Shown: one piece after another, positions 19,287 to 28,102 of the stretch
Layout: the number at the start of each line of letters is the position of its first letter
How positions within the stretch are numbered: the first letter of the stretch is position 1
Assembly (NCBI RefSeq): GCF_022410515.1
Contig: NZ_JACSDI010000005.1
Coordinates: 119,554-183,553, forward strand
Direction of reading: 5' to 3'
DNA from: Shewanella cutis
Lineage (GTDB): Bacteria > Pseudomonadota > Gammaproteobacteria > Enterobacterales > Shewanellaceae
Length of the DNA: 64,000 bases
The notes under the pieces: generated by a model
The model's input: the letters and a program-made list of their open reading frames with translations, nothing else
Database searches by the model: none
What the model was told of the DNA's origin: nothing
Translations under genes and position numbers: made by a program

Positions 19287-21584
19287 CTAATTCCTCAGAT
19301 AAAGCGGTTTTCTGTAGTTAAACAGCCCATCATTAAGCATATCGGTTACACCTAGTGGGCCTGAACCACCGAGTCCTTTGATGATTAAGTTAAGGTAAAC
19401 GCCACTTTCAAATTGCTCGCGCTCATCGATAATGGTTGAGCCGATATTGTCATCGTAGTTGGTCTTAATGCGGTAGTGATAACTGAGGCGAATAGCATAA
19501 CAGCATGATTCATATTGGAAACCCGTATAGGTTTCTATGCTACGACTCTCGTTGAGATCATAGTACCAGTTGCCGACAAAATAGAGACTGTCATTGATTG
19601 GCCAAGCACCGCGCACACCCGCTTGGGAGATGTTCACCAAATCGTTAGTGTTGGAATTCAAAAGATCCGGTACATAACGGTAGCTAAACTGTAGTAGCTT
19701 GTTCGTTTCGGGACGGAAGTCTAAAGTGACTTCGGTCTTCTTATTGTCACTGGTGTTAGTATCGTACTGAATAGCCGCACCCAGATACCAATCTTGGGTT
19801 AAACGGGTATCTAATTCGGCAGCCAACACTGAAGTCGATTGATCTTGTTCAAAAATATTATCTTCGTAACCCAGTTTACTGTCCTGAAGATAGAAGATTT
19901 GCCCGAGGCTGAATTTGGTGGCTTCTTGGTTGTGATCATCGAATAAACGCGTTGTTATACCAAGGGTCACTTGGTTGGCATCTGCGATACGGTCAAGGCC
20001 AGAGAAACGGCGATCACGGAACAGACCAAAATAGTCGTCCTGTAATTGGGCGGTATCGTAAATACCAATGCCCCGCTGATCTTCATAACCAACGTAAAGA
20101 TATTGGAACTGGGGTTCGAGTGTTTGGCGGTAGTTTTGATCGAACAGTTCGGTAAAACGTTCGAAGTTGATTTGCCCATTAATTCGCACCTGCGGAATGG
20201 TGCGGCTGACTGTGTCGTCTAACTCATCAAATCCACTGTTGTTTTTTTCTTGCCAATAGTTGGTCTGCATCAGTTTAACTTGGCTGGTGAACGAACCCGA
20301 AGGGCCGTGTATTGGCAATGTTAAGCTGGGCGCCATATGTAAACGGGTTGCGGTATTGACGTCGTCGTCTTGATGGGCAAAGTTGGTCAGCTCTGAGTTA
20401 AAGCCAAAGTCCAAGTTGTTCCAAAAGTCAGCCGCGCGATAGTTAAAGTTAACCTGCGGCATCACTTGGTAGGGTTTTTCATCCTCGCCCAGTACTTTAA
20501 TGTCTTGCACCCGAGTGCTGATATCCCAATCGCGCTCGAAGTAACTGACTTCACCGATCCGTGATAATTGGTTATCGGTCGCTCGGTTAACATCTGACTT
20601 TAAATCATTGAAATAGTTGTTATCTGACACTTCGGTAAAGTTTGCGAGTACTCGCCAATTTTTATCGATAGCGCCTTGGTGTTGCCAGTTGTAGAGGTAA
20701 CGATTGGGGCTGCCGCTAATCATTTGATCGCTGCCCAAATACTCAAGATTCAAACGGCCATTTTGAGCTTCACCCGCAAGATAGCGAAACTCAGTTTTAG
20801 TGAATAACCCGCGGTTAGTCATATAGTTTGGTGTAAATGTCAGATCGTATTCAGGTGCAATATTCCAATAGTAGGGCGCTGACACCTCAAAACCGTTGGT
20901 GGTGCTGGTGCTAAAGCTTGGATAGAGGAAGCCTGTTTTACGTTTATCGGAAACCGGAACCGTCATATAAGGGATGTAGAACACTGGAATATCAGCGACT
21001 CTAAGCTTAGCATTCCAGATCTCGCCCCATTCTTCTTCGCTGTTTATCTTAATTTTTTCGGCTTCAAGCAACCAAGAGACGTTGTCAGGCGGACAGGTGG
21101 TAAAGTTCGTATTGGTTAAAATCAGGTTGTTGTTTATGGTGATTTGCAGTTTTTCTGCATCACCGTGCACCTGTTGCCCGTGCAGCCAATACTGTGCGCC
21201 TTTGAGGGTGGCTCGATTGCTGCGCATTTGCGCCTGTAGCGAGTCTGCGGTAACGGTAAAATTGCTGTCTTGGAAGACTAAGTTGCCATTAGCATCAAAT
21301 TGTTCTGTGGCTTGATCGAGGATGGCTTCATCGGCCGCGATGTGTCTATCGCCTTGGCTGAAGACCACATCACCTGTAAAAATCGCTTGCTTACCCATTT
21401 CAGCTTTTGAGCGGTCTGATGCAATACGAATTTTTTCTTGATCAGCCGCACTCAACCCCGGTTGAGATACGATACGAGGTACTGGCGGTTCGATTAGGCA
21501 TTGTGATGCTGAGGTTGCGGGAGATTCGTCTGCCAGGACTAATTTAGGTAACAGGCTCAAAGCCAGAAGGTAACGGATCTGCAT
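19287..21584 (-). CDS. lptD: LptD, LPS transport outer-membrane protein
   Basis: 765 aa. The signal peptide ends at VLA^DE. An N-terminal OstA-type periplasmic domain is followed by a large C-terminal beta barrel. The four cysteines needed for the two non-consecutive disulfides are visible: C29, C164 and the adjacent pair C694-C695. With LptE it inserts LPS into the outer leaflet. It heads the conserved run to apaH. A possible sigma-E promoter lies just upstream. Confidence 0.97.
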   Translation of the reverse strand: MQIRYLLALSLLPKLVLADESPATSASQCLIEPPVPRIVSQPGLSAADQEKIRIASDRSKAEMGKQAIFTGDVVFSQGDRHIAADEAILDQATEQFDANGNLVFQDSNFTVTADSLQAQMRSNRATLKGAQYWLHGQQVHGDAEKLQITINNNLILTNTNFTTCPPDNVSWLLEAEKIKINSEEEWGEIWNAKLRVADIPVFYIPYMTVPVSDKRKTGFLYPSFSTSTTNGFEVSAPYYWNIAPEYDLTFTPNYMTNRGLFTKTEFRYLAGEAQNGRLNLEYLGSDQMISGSPNRYLYNWQHQGAIDKNWRVLANFTEVSDNNYFNDLKSDVNRATDNQLSRIGEVSYFERDWDISTRVQDIKVLGEDEKPYQVMPQVNFNYRAADFWNNLDFGFNSELTNFAHQDDDVNTATRLHMAPSLTLPIHGPSGSFTSQVKLMQTNYWQEKNNSGFDELDDTVSRTIPQVRINGQINFERFTELFDQNYRQTLEPQFQYLYVGYEDQRGIGIYDTAQLQDDYFGLFRDRRFSGLDRIADANQVTLGITTRLFDDHNQEATKFSLGQIFYLQDSKLGYEDNIFEQDQSTSVLAAELDTRLTQDWYLGAAIQYDTNTSDNKKTEVTLDFRPETNKLLQFSYRYVPDLLNSNTNDLVNISQAGVRGAWPINDSLYFVGNWYYDLNESRSIETYTGFQYESCCYAIRLSYHYRIKTNYDDNIGSTIIDEREQFESGVYLNLIIKGLGGSGPLGVTDMLNDGLFNYRKPLYLRN

Positions 21585-21610
21585 CTTAGGTCAATAATAA
21601 TGATTTCTTA

Positions 21611-21640
21611 GTCTGGACAAGTATCGACGGGGAAAGTTGC
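21611..21640 (-). promoter_or_regulatory. Possible sigma-E promoter of lptD
   Basis: Minus strand: GCAACTT at 21640-21634, a 15-bp spacer, then GTCCAGA. This is close to the consensus GGAACTT/GTCTGA. lptD is a known envelope-stress gene in E. coli. Two mismatches keep this tentative. Confidence 0.4.
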
Positions 21641-21741
21641 AAACTACAAGTGCAACGCAGCAAATAAATCTCTCAATTTCTTAGCTGTTTCCAAATTATA
21701 TGCCAGCTATAATAAAGCAATTTTTCTATAAGAGCCATGAA

Positions 21742-22791
21742 ATGACTTTATCTGATCCGAGATTTATTTCCCTTAATCAGTGGCTGAACCGTTATTTTTC
21801 CGATGATGTGACCCCGATATTGATTTCAGGGGACGCCAGTTTTAGACGTTATTTTCGCGTGTTTGCACATGATACTCGTTACATTGTCGCCGATTCACCG
21901 CCTGCGCTGGTGCCTATCGCGCCTTTTATCGCCCTTGCGAGTGCTTACGCGGCAGCGGGACTGACAGTTCCAAAAGTTATCGCATCTGATGCAGAGCAAG
22001 GTTTTATGCTATTGAGCGACTTGGGGGATATCCAGTTATTGTCTGTGCTCACGGATGACAATGTAGCCGACTATTACCTGCGCGCGTTGGCATTATTACC
22101 GCAGATAGCGACTGTAGTTGAAAGCCAAGATCCCGTTTCTGGCATCACGCAACCATTACCTTTGTATGATGAGGCGTTTGTGCGCCGTGAGCTGGGGATC
22201 TTTACTGAGTGGTTGTTAGAGAGGCATTTACAACTCGAACTTAGCCATGAGGAACGCTTACTGCTGGAGAAGAGTTTTGGCCTCTTAGTCGAAAATGCCC
22301 TCGCTCAGCCAAAGGTGGGGATGCACCGGGATTTCCATAGCCGCAACTTGATGCTTAAAGATGGTTGCTTATGTGTGATTGATTTCCAAGATGCGGTGTT
22401 AGGCCCTGTGACCTATGACGCTGTGTCTTTACTACGTGATTGCTATATCCGTTGGCCGCAAACCATGGTGCAGGAATTAATGCAGCAGCATTATCAGCAA
22501 GTGCTTGAGTCGGGGCACATTCCCGAAGGTACGTCGTTTAGCCAGTATCAAAGCTGGTTTGATTTAATGGGGCTACAGCGCCATATCAAGGCCGCAGGGA
22601 TTTTTGCCCGTTTACACTATCGTGATAACAAGCCTGCCTATATGGCCGACATTCCGCTGACCTTGTCCTACATTGTGGATATTGCCAGCCTTTATCCTGA
22701 GTTGGCACCGTTTTCCGCTTGGCTGCAATCGCGCGTTGTGCCTGCGTTTGCGGCTAAGGAAAAGAATACTCAGCAGGGAGACAAGCAATGA
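21742..22791 (+). CDS. amgK: N-acetylmuramate/N-acetylglucosamine kinase (AmgK-like phosphotransferase)
   Basis: 349 aa from the ATG at 21742; a more distant in-frame ATG at 21700 is less likely. Motifs of aminoglycoside-type phosphotransferases: [11 protein letters not shown] near the N-terminus, catalytic [11 protein letters not shown] and metal-binding [10 protein letters not shown]. It overlaps murU by four bases. In Pseudomonas AmgK phosphorylates the anomeric position of MurNAc in a recycling route that bypasses de novo UDP-MurNAc synthesis. The pairing with a MurU-like gene supports the assignment. Confidence 0.85.
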   Translation: MTLSDPRFISLNQWLNRYFSDDVTPILISGDASFRRYFRVFAHDTRYIVADSPPALVPIAPFIALASAYAAAGLTVPKVIASDAEQGFMLLSDLGDIQLLSVLTDDNVADYYLRALALLPQIATVVESQDPVSGITQPLPLYDEAFVRRELGIFTEWLLERHLQLELSHEERLLLEKSFGLLVENALAQPKVGMHRDFHSRNLMLKDGCLCVIDFQDAVLGPVTYDAVSLLRDCYIRWPQTMVQELMQQHYQQVLESGHIPEGTSFSQYQSWFDLMGLQRHIKAAGIFARLHYRDNKPAYMADIPLTLSYIVDIASLYPELAPFSAWLQSRVVPAFAAKEKNTQQGDKQ

Positions 22792-23468
22792 AGGCGATGA
22801 TCCTGGCGGCTGGTAGGGGAGAGCGTTTACGCCCATTAACGGACACTTTGCCAAAACCCTTAGTGCCCGTTTTAGGTAAACCGCTGATTGTGTACCATAT
22901 TGAGAAATTAGCCGCCGCAGGTATTGTTGATATTGTGATTAATCATGCTTGGCTTGGGCATAAACTGGTTGAAACCTTAGGCGATGGCAGTGCCTTTGGG
23001 GTTAAAATCCGTTACAGCGCCGAAGCTTGCGCCCTCGAAACTGGGGGCGGGATTAAACAAGCCCTGCCATTGCTCTGTGATGACGACTCTGATGCGCCAT
23101 TCTTAGTGCTTAATGGTGATGTGTTTATCGATGCGTTGCCGCAAATCATGCCATTAGCTGAGGCTGCACTCGCACATTTATGGCTGGTGCCGAATCCCGA
23201 ACAACATCCCCATGGGGATTTTGCCTTGAGCGAAGGTATTGTGCGTGAGCAAGGCGAGCATAAGTACACTTTTTCGGGGATAGGCTTATATCGTCCATCA
23301 TTATTTAATGGCACGGCCGATGGCGCGTTTGCCCTTGGCCCATTACTGCGGGCAAAGATGGCCGATGGTCACATTACAGGGACACGCTTTAATGGATTTT
23401 GGTGCGACGTAGGTACGATACCACGTCTGCAAGCGTTAGAGTCAACGTTGGAGTCCGCACTGACGTAA
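22788..23468 (+). CDS. murU: MurNAc-1-phosphate uridylyltransferase (MurU-like)
   Basis: 226 aa. The nucleotidyltransferase signature [19 protein letters not shown] is followed by VLNGDVFID for metal binding. Its small size and coupling to amgK fit MurU, which makes UDP-MurNAc from MurNAc-1-phosphate. A general sugar nucleotidyltransferase role cannot be excluded on sequence alone. Confidence 0.83.
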   Translation: MKAMILAAGRGERLRPLTDTLPKPLVPVLGKPLIVYHIEKLAAAGIVDIVINHAWLGHKLVETLGDGSAFGVKIRYSAEACALETGGGIKQALPLLCDDDSDAPFLVLNGDVFIDALPQIMPLAEAALAHLWLVPNPEQHPHGDFALSEGIVREQGEHKYTFSGIGLYRPSLFNGTADGAFALGPLLRAKMADGHITGTRFNGFWCDVGTIPRLQALESTLESALT

Positions 23469-23562
23469 GCGTTAGCCATATAGCCTGACGCCTTAAGTTA
23501 GTGGTTTTCACTCTTTGTTTCGATTGAGTGACTTAATACATCATAAAAATTTGGGATATAAG

Positions 23563-24351
23563 ATGCGCTTTTGGGGTAAGTTTTTTGGGTTTGTTATCGG
23601 GTTTATGTTTGGCCGTATCTTTGGTGCGCTACTGGGCTTATGGCTTGGGCATCTCTACGACAAACGCGCCAGTGTTGGCGCCAGTTTTAGCCAAATCTTA
23701 GGGCAGGCAAAGAATCGCCAAGGCATATTCTTTAACACCACTTTCGCTGTAATGGGCCATGTGGCTAAGGCATCTGGGCGGGTAACCGAGACCGATATTC
23801 GCATCGCGACCCTGTTGATGGATCAAATGCGTTTAACGGGGGATGCCCGCAAAGAAGCGCAGCAGGCCTTTCGTGAGGGCAAGGAGCCTGATTTTGACCT
23901 GCGTAGCAGCCTGCAAGCTTTTCGTGCAGTCACCCAAGGCCGTCAAGAATTAGTACAAATGTTTATCGAGATCCAAATTCAAACCGCCTTATCGGATGGT
24001 GAGCTCGATGCCGCTGAACATGCGATCTTGATGACGGTAGCCCAAGAATTAGGGTATGGTCGTGGGCAACTCGATGAACTACTTAAACGTTGGCAGGCGG
24101 AATTTCGTTTCCATCAAACCTCGAGCGGTAATAAAACCTCAATTACCGATGCCTATCATTTGCTTGGTATAACAGCTGAGGCAACGGATCAGGAGGTTAA
24201 GCGGGCTTATCGTAAGCTGATGAATGAACACCATCCCGATAAGTTAGTCGCTAAGGGCTTGCCGCCTGAAATGATGGAAATTGCTAACCGTAAAGCGCAG
24301 GATATTCAAGCTGCGTATGATAGGGTGAAATCGGAGCGTGGGATGCGCTAA
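23563..24351 (+). CDS. djlA: DjlA, membrane-anchored DnaJ-like co-chaperone
   Basis: 262 aa from the ATG at 23563, which gives the expected MRFWGKFFGF start; a TTG 16 codons upstream is rejected. One N-terminal membrane helix with repeated glycines is followed by a TerB-like helical domain, and a C-terminal J domain with the HPD tripeptide (NEHHPDKL). It stimulates DnaK at the inner membrane. Its position next to lptD is conserved with E. coli. Confidence 0.93.
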   Translation: MRFWGKFFGFVIGFMFGRIFGALLGLWLGHLYDKRASVGASFSQILGQAKNRQGIFFNTTFAVMGHVAKASGRVTETDIRIATLLMDQMRLTGDARKEAQQAFREGKEPDFDLRSSLQAFRAVTQGRQELVQMFIEIQIQTALSDGELDAAEHAILMTVAQELGYGRGQLDELLKRWQAEFRFHQTSSGNKTSITDAYHLLGITAEATDQEVKRAYRKLMNEHHPDKLVAKGLPPEMMEIANRKAQDIQAAYDRVKSERGMR

Positions 24352-24406
24352 ACCTTCGGTTAGCGTTGTCGACGCAAGGAATTATAAAATACATAAAGGG
24401 ATTAAG

Positions 24407-25051
24407 ATGAAATACGCTAACCAATTGTTTGCTATAGCAGGTTTGTTACCCCTCAGTCTTGTCTTACCCGCCCACGCTGATCCAGAGCTGTTTGTCGCCC
24501 CCTTTGGTGGTTACAGCTTTGGTGGCAGTTCGTTTGATATCAATCAAGTGGATGCCGAAAACGCGGGAACGAGTAATAAACAGAGCGTGGGTATTGAAGA
24601 GGCGAGCCACTTAGGCTTAATGCTCGGGATTGGTACCAATGATCCTGGCAATATTTATCTTCTTTATAGTCGTCAGTCGTCCGAGCTCAAAAGTGGCGGC
24701 CTGTTTACTCCAGATTTAGTCGCCTCATTGGATGTAGACTATATCCATCTAGGCGGTACCTTATTCTTTCCTAACGGGGATTTTCAGCCTTACATTACCG
24801 CCAGTGCAGGTGTAACCCGTATGATGCCCGATGATTGGTCTACGGAAACCCGTTTCTCCATGGGCATTGGTGGCGGCGTCGAGTACCGCATGATGCAACA
24901 TTTCTCTGTGTTTGCGGATCTGCGGGGATACGCCACCTTTATTGATAGCGATACCTCACTTTTTTGTAATGAAAATGAATGCTTATGGCGTGTCACCTCT
25001 GATGTGATGTGGCAGGTTCAAGCTAACGTAGGGGTAAAACTGAGTTTCTAA
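24407..25051 (+). CDS. Small outer-membrane beta-barrel protein
   Basis: 214 aa from the ATG at 24407 after AAAGGG; upstream in-frame starts overlap djlA. The signal peptide ends at AHA^DPE. Alternating amphipathic strands and a C-terminal phenylalanine (GVKLSF) point to an eight-stranded barrel of the OmpW/OmpA-barrel kind. A cysteine pair (LFCNENECLW) probably closes a surface loop. The function is unknown. Confidence 0.7.
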   Translation: MKYANQLFAIAGLLPLSLVLPAHADPELFVAPFGGYSFGGSSFDINQVDAENAGTSNKQSVGIEEASHLGLMLGIGTNDPGNIYLLYSRQSSELKSGGLFTPDLVASLDVDYIHLGGTLFFPNGDFQPYITASAGVTRMMPDDWSTETRFSMGIGGGVEYRMMQHFSVFADLRGYATFIDSDTSLFCNENECLWRVTSDVMWQVQANVGVKLSF

Positions 25052-25095
25052 TATCCGATGTGATTGGTAAGGCTAAGCGAGATTAAGAGGTAAAG

Positions 25096-26061
25096 ATGAA
25101 AATAGTCGTACTCGATGGTGAAACGTTAAACCCTGGGGACTTAAGTTGGCAGGCTATCAGCGACTTAGGGGAATTTAACTGTTTTGCCCGCACACCCGAT
25201 GCCGAGATTATCCCGCGTGCGCAGGATGCGGAAATTGTGCTCACCAACAAGACCCCCCTCGATGCCAACACCTTAGCCAAACTGCCCAAGCTTAAATATA
25301 TCGGTGTGCTGGCTACGGGCACTAATGTGGTAGATCTAGCAGCAGCAAAAGGCTTCGGCATAGTCGTAACAAACGTGCCCGCCTATGGTCCCGATGCCGT
25401 TGCACAAATGGTGTTTGCCCATATTTTGCATCACACGCAAGCTGTTGCGGCGCACCATCAAGCCGTTGCCGCAGGGCAATGGAGCAATTGCAGTGACTTT
25501 TGTTTTACCTTAATGCCGCTGCAATCCCTTAAAGGCAAAACCTTAGGACTGATTGGCTATGGCGATATTGGTCAACAGGTCGCCCATCTTGCTTTAGCCT
25601 TCGGCATGAAAGTATTAGTCAATACCCGCACTGAACTTGCACACTTACCCCAAGGCGTCAGTTGGACATCACGGGATAAGGTCTTAAAGGAGTCCGATAT
25701 TCTCTCACTCCACTGCCCATTAACCCCAGAAACTAACGAGCTTATCAACGCCCAGACCCTTGAGTTGATTAAGCCGAAGGCATTACTTATCAATACCGCC
25801 CGCGGTGGATTAATTGATGAGGCTGCGCTTGCTGTTGCATTAACGCAGGGCAGAGTCTTTGCTGGCGTTGATGTGTTATCAACTGAGCCACCGAGTGCCG
25901 ATAATCCGCTGCTGAGTGCGCCTAATATTAGCATCAGCCCGCACAATGCCTGGGCGACAAAGGAAGCGCGGCAGAATTTACTTAATATCGCGACGGAAAA
26001 TCTTAAGTCTTTTCTCCAAGATAATATTCGCAATTGTGTAAATAACCTGAGCTCGGAATAA
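25096..26061 (+). CDS. D-2-hydroxyacid dehydrogenase (hydroxypyruvate/glycerate type), 3' end altered by MITE
   Basis: 321 aa. The NAD-binding motif is GLIGYGDIGQQ. The catalytic residues are Arg in NTARGGLIDEAAL, Glu in STEPP and His in ISPHNAWAT. It resembles glycerate dehydrogenase (HprA). The last six codons and stop come from MITE B copy 2, which begins at 26044. If the element and one AAAT duplication are removed, the frame reads V-N-S-K-stop instead of V-N-N-L-S-S-E-stop. The catalytic core is untouched, so the enzyme is probably active. Confidence 0.88.
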   Translation: MKIVVLDGETLNPGDLSWQAISDLGEFNCFARTPDAEIIPRAQDAEIVLTNKTPLDANTLAKLPKLKYIGVLATGTNVVDLAAAKGFGIVVTNVPAYGPDAVAQMVFAHILHHTQAVAAHHQAVAAGQWSNCSDFCFTLMPLQSLKGKTLGLIGYGDIGQQVAHLALAFGMKVLVNTRTELAHLPQGVSWTSRDKVLKESDILSLHCPLTPETNELINAQTLELIKPKALLINTARGGLIDEAALAVALTQGRVFAGVDVLSTEPPSADNPLLSAPNISISPHNAWATKEARQNLLNIATENLKSFLQDNIRNCVNNLSSE

Positions 26062-26273
26062 ATAGAGCCGCTGAATAGGCATCTTTTCGGGCCTCTCTGC
26101 GTTGCTCAGTCTAACCATAGCTCGTTAGGGTGTATGACAGAGTCCCTTGATATGCGCAAAAATCTGCGCATTCAGTCAGAAAAAAATTCTTCTTTTCAAA
26201 ATAATCATTTATAGCATTGATTTAGTTTGTTAAATTTAGATCTTTCCGACACTCGTTACCCCGAGTTCAGGTT
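26044..26273. repeat. MITE family B, copy 2 (230 bp), inserted in a coding end
   Basis: Ends AACCTGAGCTCGG and CCCGAGTTCAGGTT. Exact AAAT duplications lie at 26040-26043 and 26274-26277. Same orientation and internal order as copy 1 at 12277-12499. The left end overlaps the dehydrogenase gene; the right end is 30 bp from the start of the next gene. Confidence 0.85.
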
Positions 26274-26303
26274 AAATAGCAAATAATGTGAACAAGGAAT
26301 GTT

Positions 26304-26672
26304 ATGTATAGAACCTTATTAGTATGTATGTTTGGATTCGCTTTAAATGGCTGTGCTAATCAGATCAGGGTGCCAAGTTCCTGCCAAACCGTAAACGAGT
26401 GTGCAGAATTAATAAAGCTCAAAATTCAATCCAATCTTGAATTTGATGAATCATTTAAAGATCAGGCGGTAAAAGTTAACTTTCATCTTGATCAAAGCGC
26501 TAATGTTATTAGTTACACAATATTAGAACCTAGCAAAGTTATTAAGCTTAATGAAGCTGTAAAATCTGCAGTGTTTATCTCATCGCCTTTTACAGAGGTT
26601 TTATCCGCTGATTCAGAGGTTTTTTCTGAGATAAAAGAAGTGAATCTTATCGTGCTCCCACTTTTAGATTAA
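26304..26672 (+). CDS. Small lipoprotein resembling the TolA C-terminal domain
   Basis: 122 aa. Signal and lipobox ALNGC give a lipidated Cys at position 17. The rest aligns by eye with the C-terminal domain of E. coli TolA: a conserved helix (AELIKLKIQSNL), a strand (AVKVNFHLDQSANV), then a helix and a P-containing loop. TolA's long helical arm and membrane helix are absent. It may bind TolB, Pal or colicin-like partners, but this is inference from fold. AAGGA precedes the ATG. The upstream flank is the MITE. Confidence 0.55.
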   Translation: MYRTLLVCMFGFALNGCANQIRVPSSCQTVNECAELIKLKIQSNLEFDESFKDQAVKVNFHLDQSANVISYTILEPSKVIKLNEAVKSAVFISSPFTEVLSADSEVFSEIKEVNLIVLPLLD

Positions 26673-26753
26673 ATAATACCCCATAAAATAGAACGTCGAA
26701 CGACAGGTTAAGTTGTACTAGCTCTGACCTGATCTGACAGTTGCCCATTTTTT

Positions 26754-26786
26754 AGTGAGCCATGATCACCATGGCTCACTTTTTTA
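26754..26786 (+). terminator. Terminator after the TolA-like gene
   Basis: Stem AGTGAGCCATG/CATGGCTCACT with a five-base loop, followed by T6. Confidence 0.85.
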
Positions 26787-26923
26787 GTACTTCCGTAATC
26801 TTTAGATTGAAAGGCCACATACAACAAACTTTTGGACAAATACGCGTGAGGTTTCTTTACTCTAATTTGTGGGGTCGAATTAAGCCGATTGTTAGGGTAA
26901 AACCTGCAGCAACGAATGTTCTG

Positions 26924-27346
26924 TTACAACGAGTCTCGCAATTTCAGAAAGGTTTTCTTACCTCGATTTGGACTGCTTGCAATCATACTGATGGGGGATT
27001 TAGCGGGGTTGAAATTTTCATACCCAATCAACATTTTTTTGACTGTGTTCTCATCGAGCAGTTTAAATGCCATAGACCATTCAGAAAATGCCCTATGATC
27101 AATATTACCCTGATAAAAAACTTCGACACTAGTATGCCTTTCGTCCCTAAAAATAGTTTGAAAAAGCCCTCTGACCTTTAGTTCTTCACCCTCAAGAATT
27201 TGCATTATCTCCCGATTGTGATAGACCAGCATCCCAGTTATATCTAAGGCTCGGTTTTTTGCTCTGGCTTTTTCTAAAATGCTTAAAAGTTCAGTATCAG
27301 ATAAACCTGCCGGTGCGATACTCGTATAAAGTAATTCAAATAGCAT
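26924..27346 (-). CDS. Short BLUF-domain blue-light sensor
   Basis: 140 aa, essentially a single BLUF domain (about 1-95) plus a short tail. The flavin-site residues are visible: Tyr7 (LLYTS), Asn31 and Gln49 (IMQILEGE), together with DITGMLVY, the RH of DERHTSVEV, and REFSEW-like RAFSEWSMAF. BLUF domains bind FAD and switch hydrogen bonding around the Gln under blue light. There is no attached enzyme domain, so it must act by protein contact, as in PixD-type short BLUF proteins. No obvious partner gene adjoins it. The overlapping plus-strand frame is a shadow. Confidence 0.9.
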   Translation of the reverse strand: MLFELLYTSIAPAGLSDTELLSILEKARAKNRALDITGMLVYHNREIMQILEGEELKVRGLFQTIFRDERHTSVEVFYQGNIDHRAFSEWSMAFKLLDENTVKKMLIGYENFNPAKSPISMIASSPNRGKKTFLKLRDSL

Positions 27347-27401
27347 TGTGCTTACTCCCTTTTGGTTGATTGCAGTAGAGTTTTCCCTAACGTCTTAGTC
27401 T

Positions 27402-27569
27402 TTATGCGCTGTGCAGTTTACAGGGCATAAATTGCTTGTTGGACTTGGCCGCTGCCAAATCACAATTAATTGGTATGCTTAATGCGGTTAGAATTTGCTT
27501 TTTGAGGCTGGCTCTATCGTATCGAGTGTTTCCGAATTGATTGAATTGCTTGATATGTAATGATTGCAT
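27402..27569 (-). CDS. Candidate small protein upstream of the BLUF gene
   Basis: 55 aa from the ATG at 27569, which has AAGGAA seven bases before it. The sequence begins MQSLHIKQFNQFGNTRYDR. It has no signal peptide, no membrane segment and no family I recognise. It precedes the BLUF gene in the same orientation with a 55-bp gap, so a two-gene unit is possible. The region upstream is occupied by MITE A copy 2. It may equally be a remnant. Confidence 0.35.
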   Translation of the reverse strand: MQSLHIKQFNQFGNTRYDRASLKKQILTALSIPINCDLAAAKSNKQFMPCKLHSA

Positions 27570-27637
27570 TGAGATTTCCTTGTCATTGTAGTGCTTCCAT
27601 AACATCTTTTTTAGTCTAGCTGATTCGAGCAGATTTA

Positions 27638-27900
27638 TACCAATCACATTAAATATCTAATCAGTTCAGAGCCTCACAGGCATCTCAATCCAAGGCGCAT
27701 TGACGAAGAAATGGTTACTCCCTTTTAAGTCAATGTAACACGGGAGTGAGATGCCTGTGAGGCTCCCGAAGGGCGGGGTTGAACGGGCTTTATACTGCGT
27801 TTAAGGCTTTCGACAGAGCGCCACTATGCCTTCAAGCCTTCGCCTTGTCTAAAGCGCGTTTAACTCCCGCTGAATGAACAGATATTTAATACGATTGGTA
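27638..27900. repeat. MITE family A, copy 2 (263 bp)
   Basis: TACCAATC...GATTGGTA ends with TTA on each side (27635-27637, 27901-27903). It lacks about 14 bp present in copy 1. The internal inverted repeat GAGCCTCACAGGCATCTCA / its complement is nearly perfect here. It lies between the small frame and the large lipoprotein gene's terminator. Confidence 0.82.
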
Positions 27901-28061
27901 TTACACATTCAGCTGAATCGCAGAATGAAGTGGCATAGTGAATTTGGGCACCTAATAAGAAATGTTATGTTCCCCTCAAAACCCATTTAGGTAACAACAT
28001 GAATAAAAGTAAATGTGCACGATATAGCACTGTGTAGAGGCTGGAATATTTGCTCAGCTTT

Positions 28062-28094
28062 AGCGCCTTTCTTTGGGAGTCTAAGAAAGGCGCT
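28062..28094 (-). terminator. Terminator of the large TPR lipoprotein gene
   Basis: Stem AGCGCCTTTCT/AGAAAGGCGCT with an 11-base loop, just past the stop at 28103. T-rich flanks are modest. Confidence 0.6.
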
Positions 28095-28102
28095 TGGCAT
28101 TA

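Noticed and set aside
26762..27181. 139-aa plus-strand frame overlapping the BLUF gene
   Set aside because: It starts inside the loop of a terminator and runs antisense to a clearly recognised BLUF protein.
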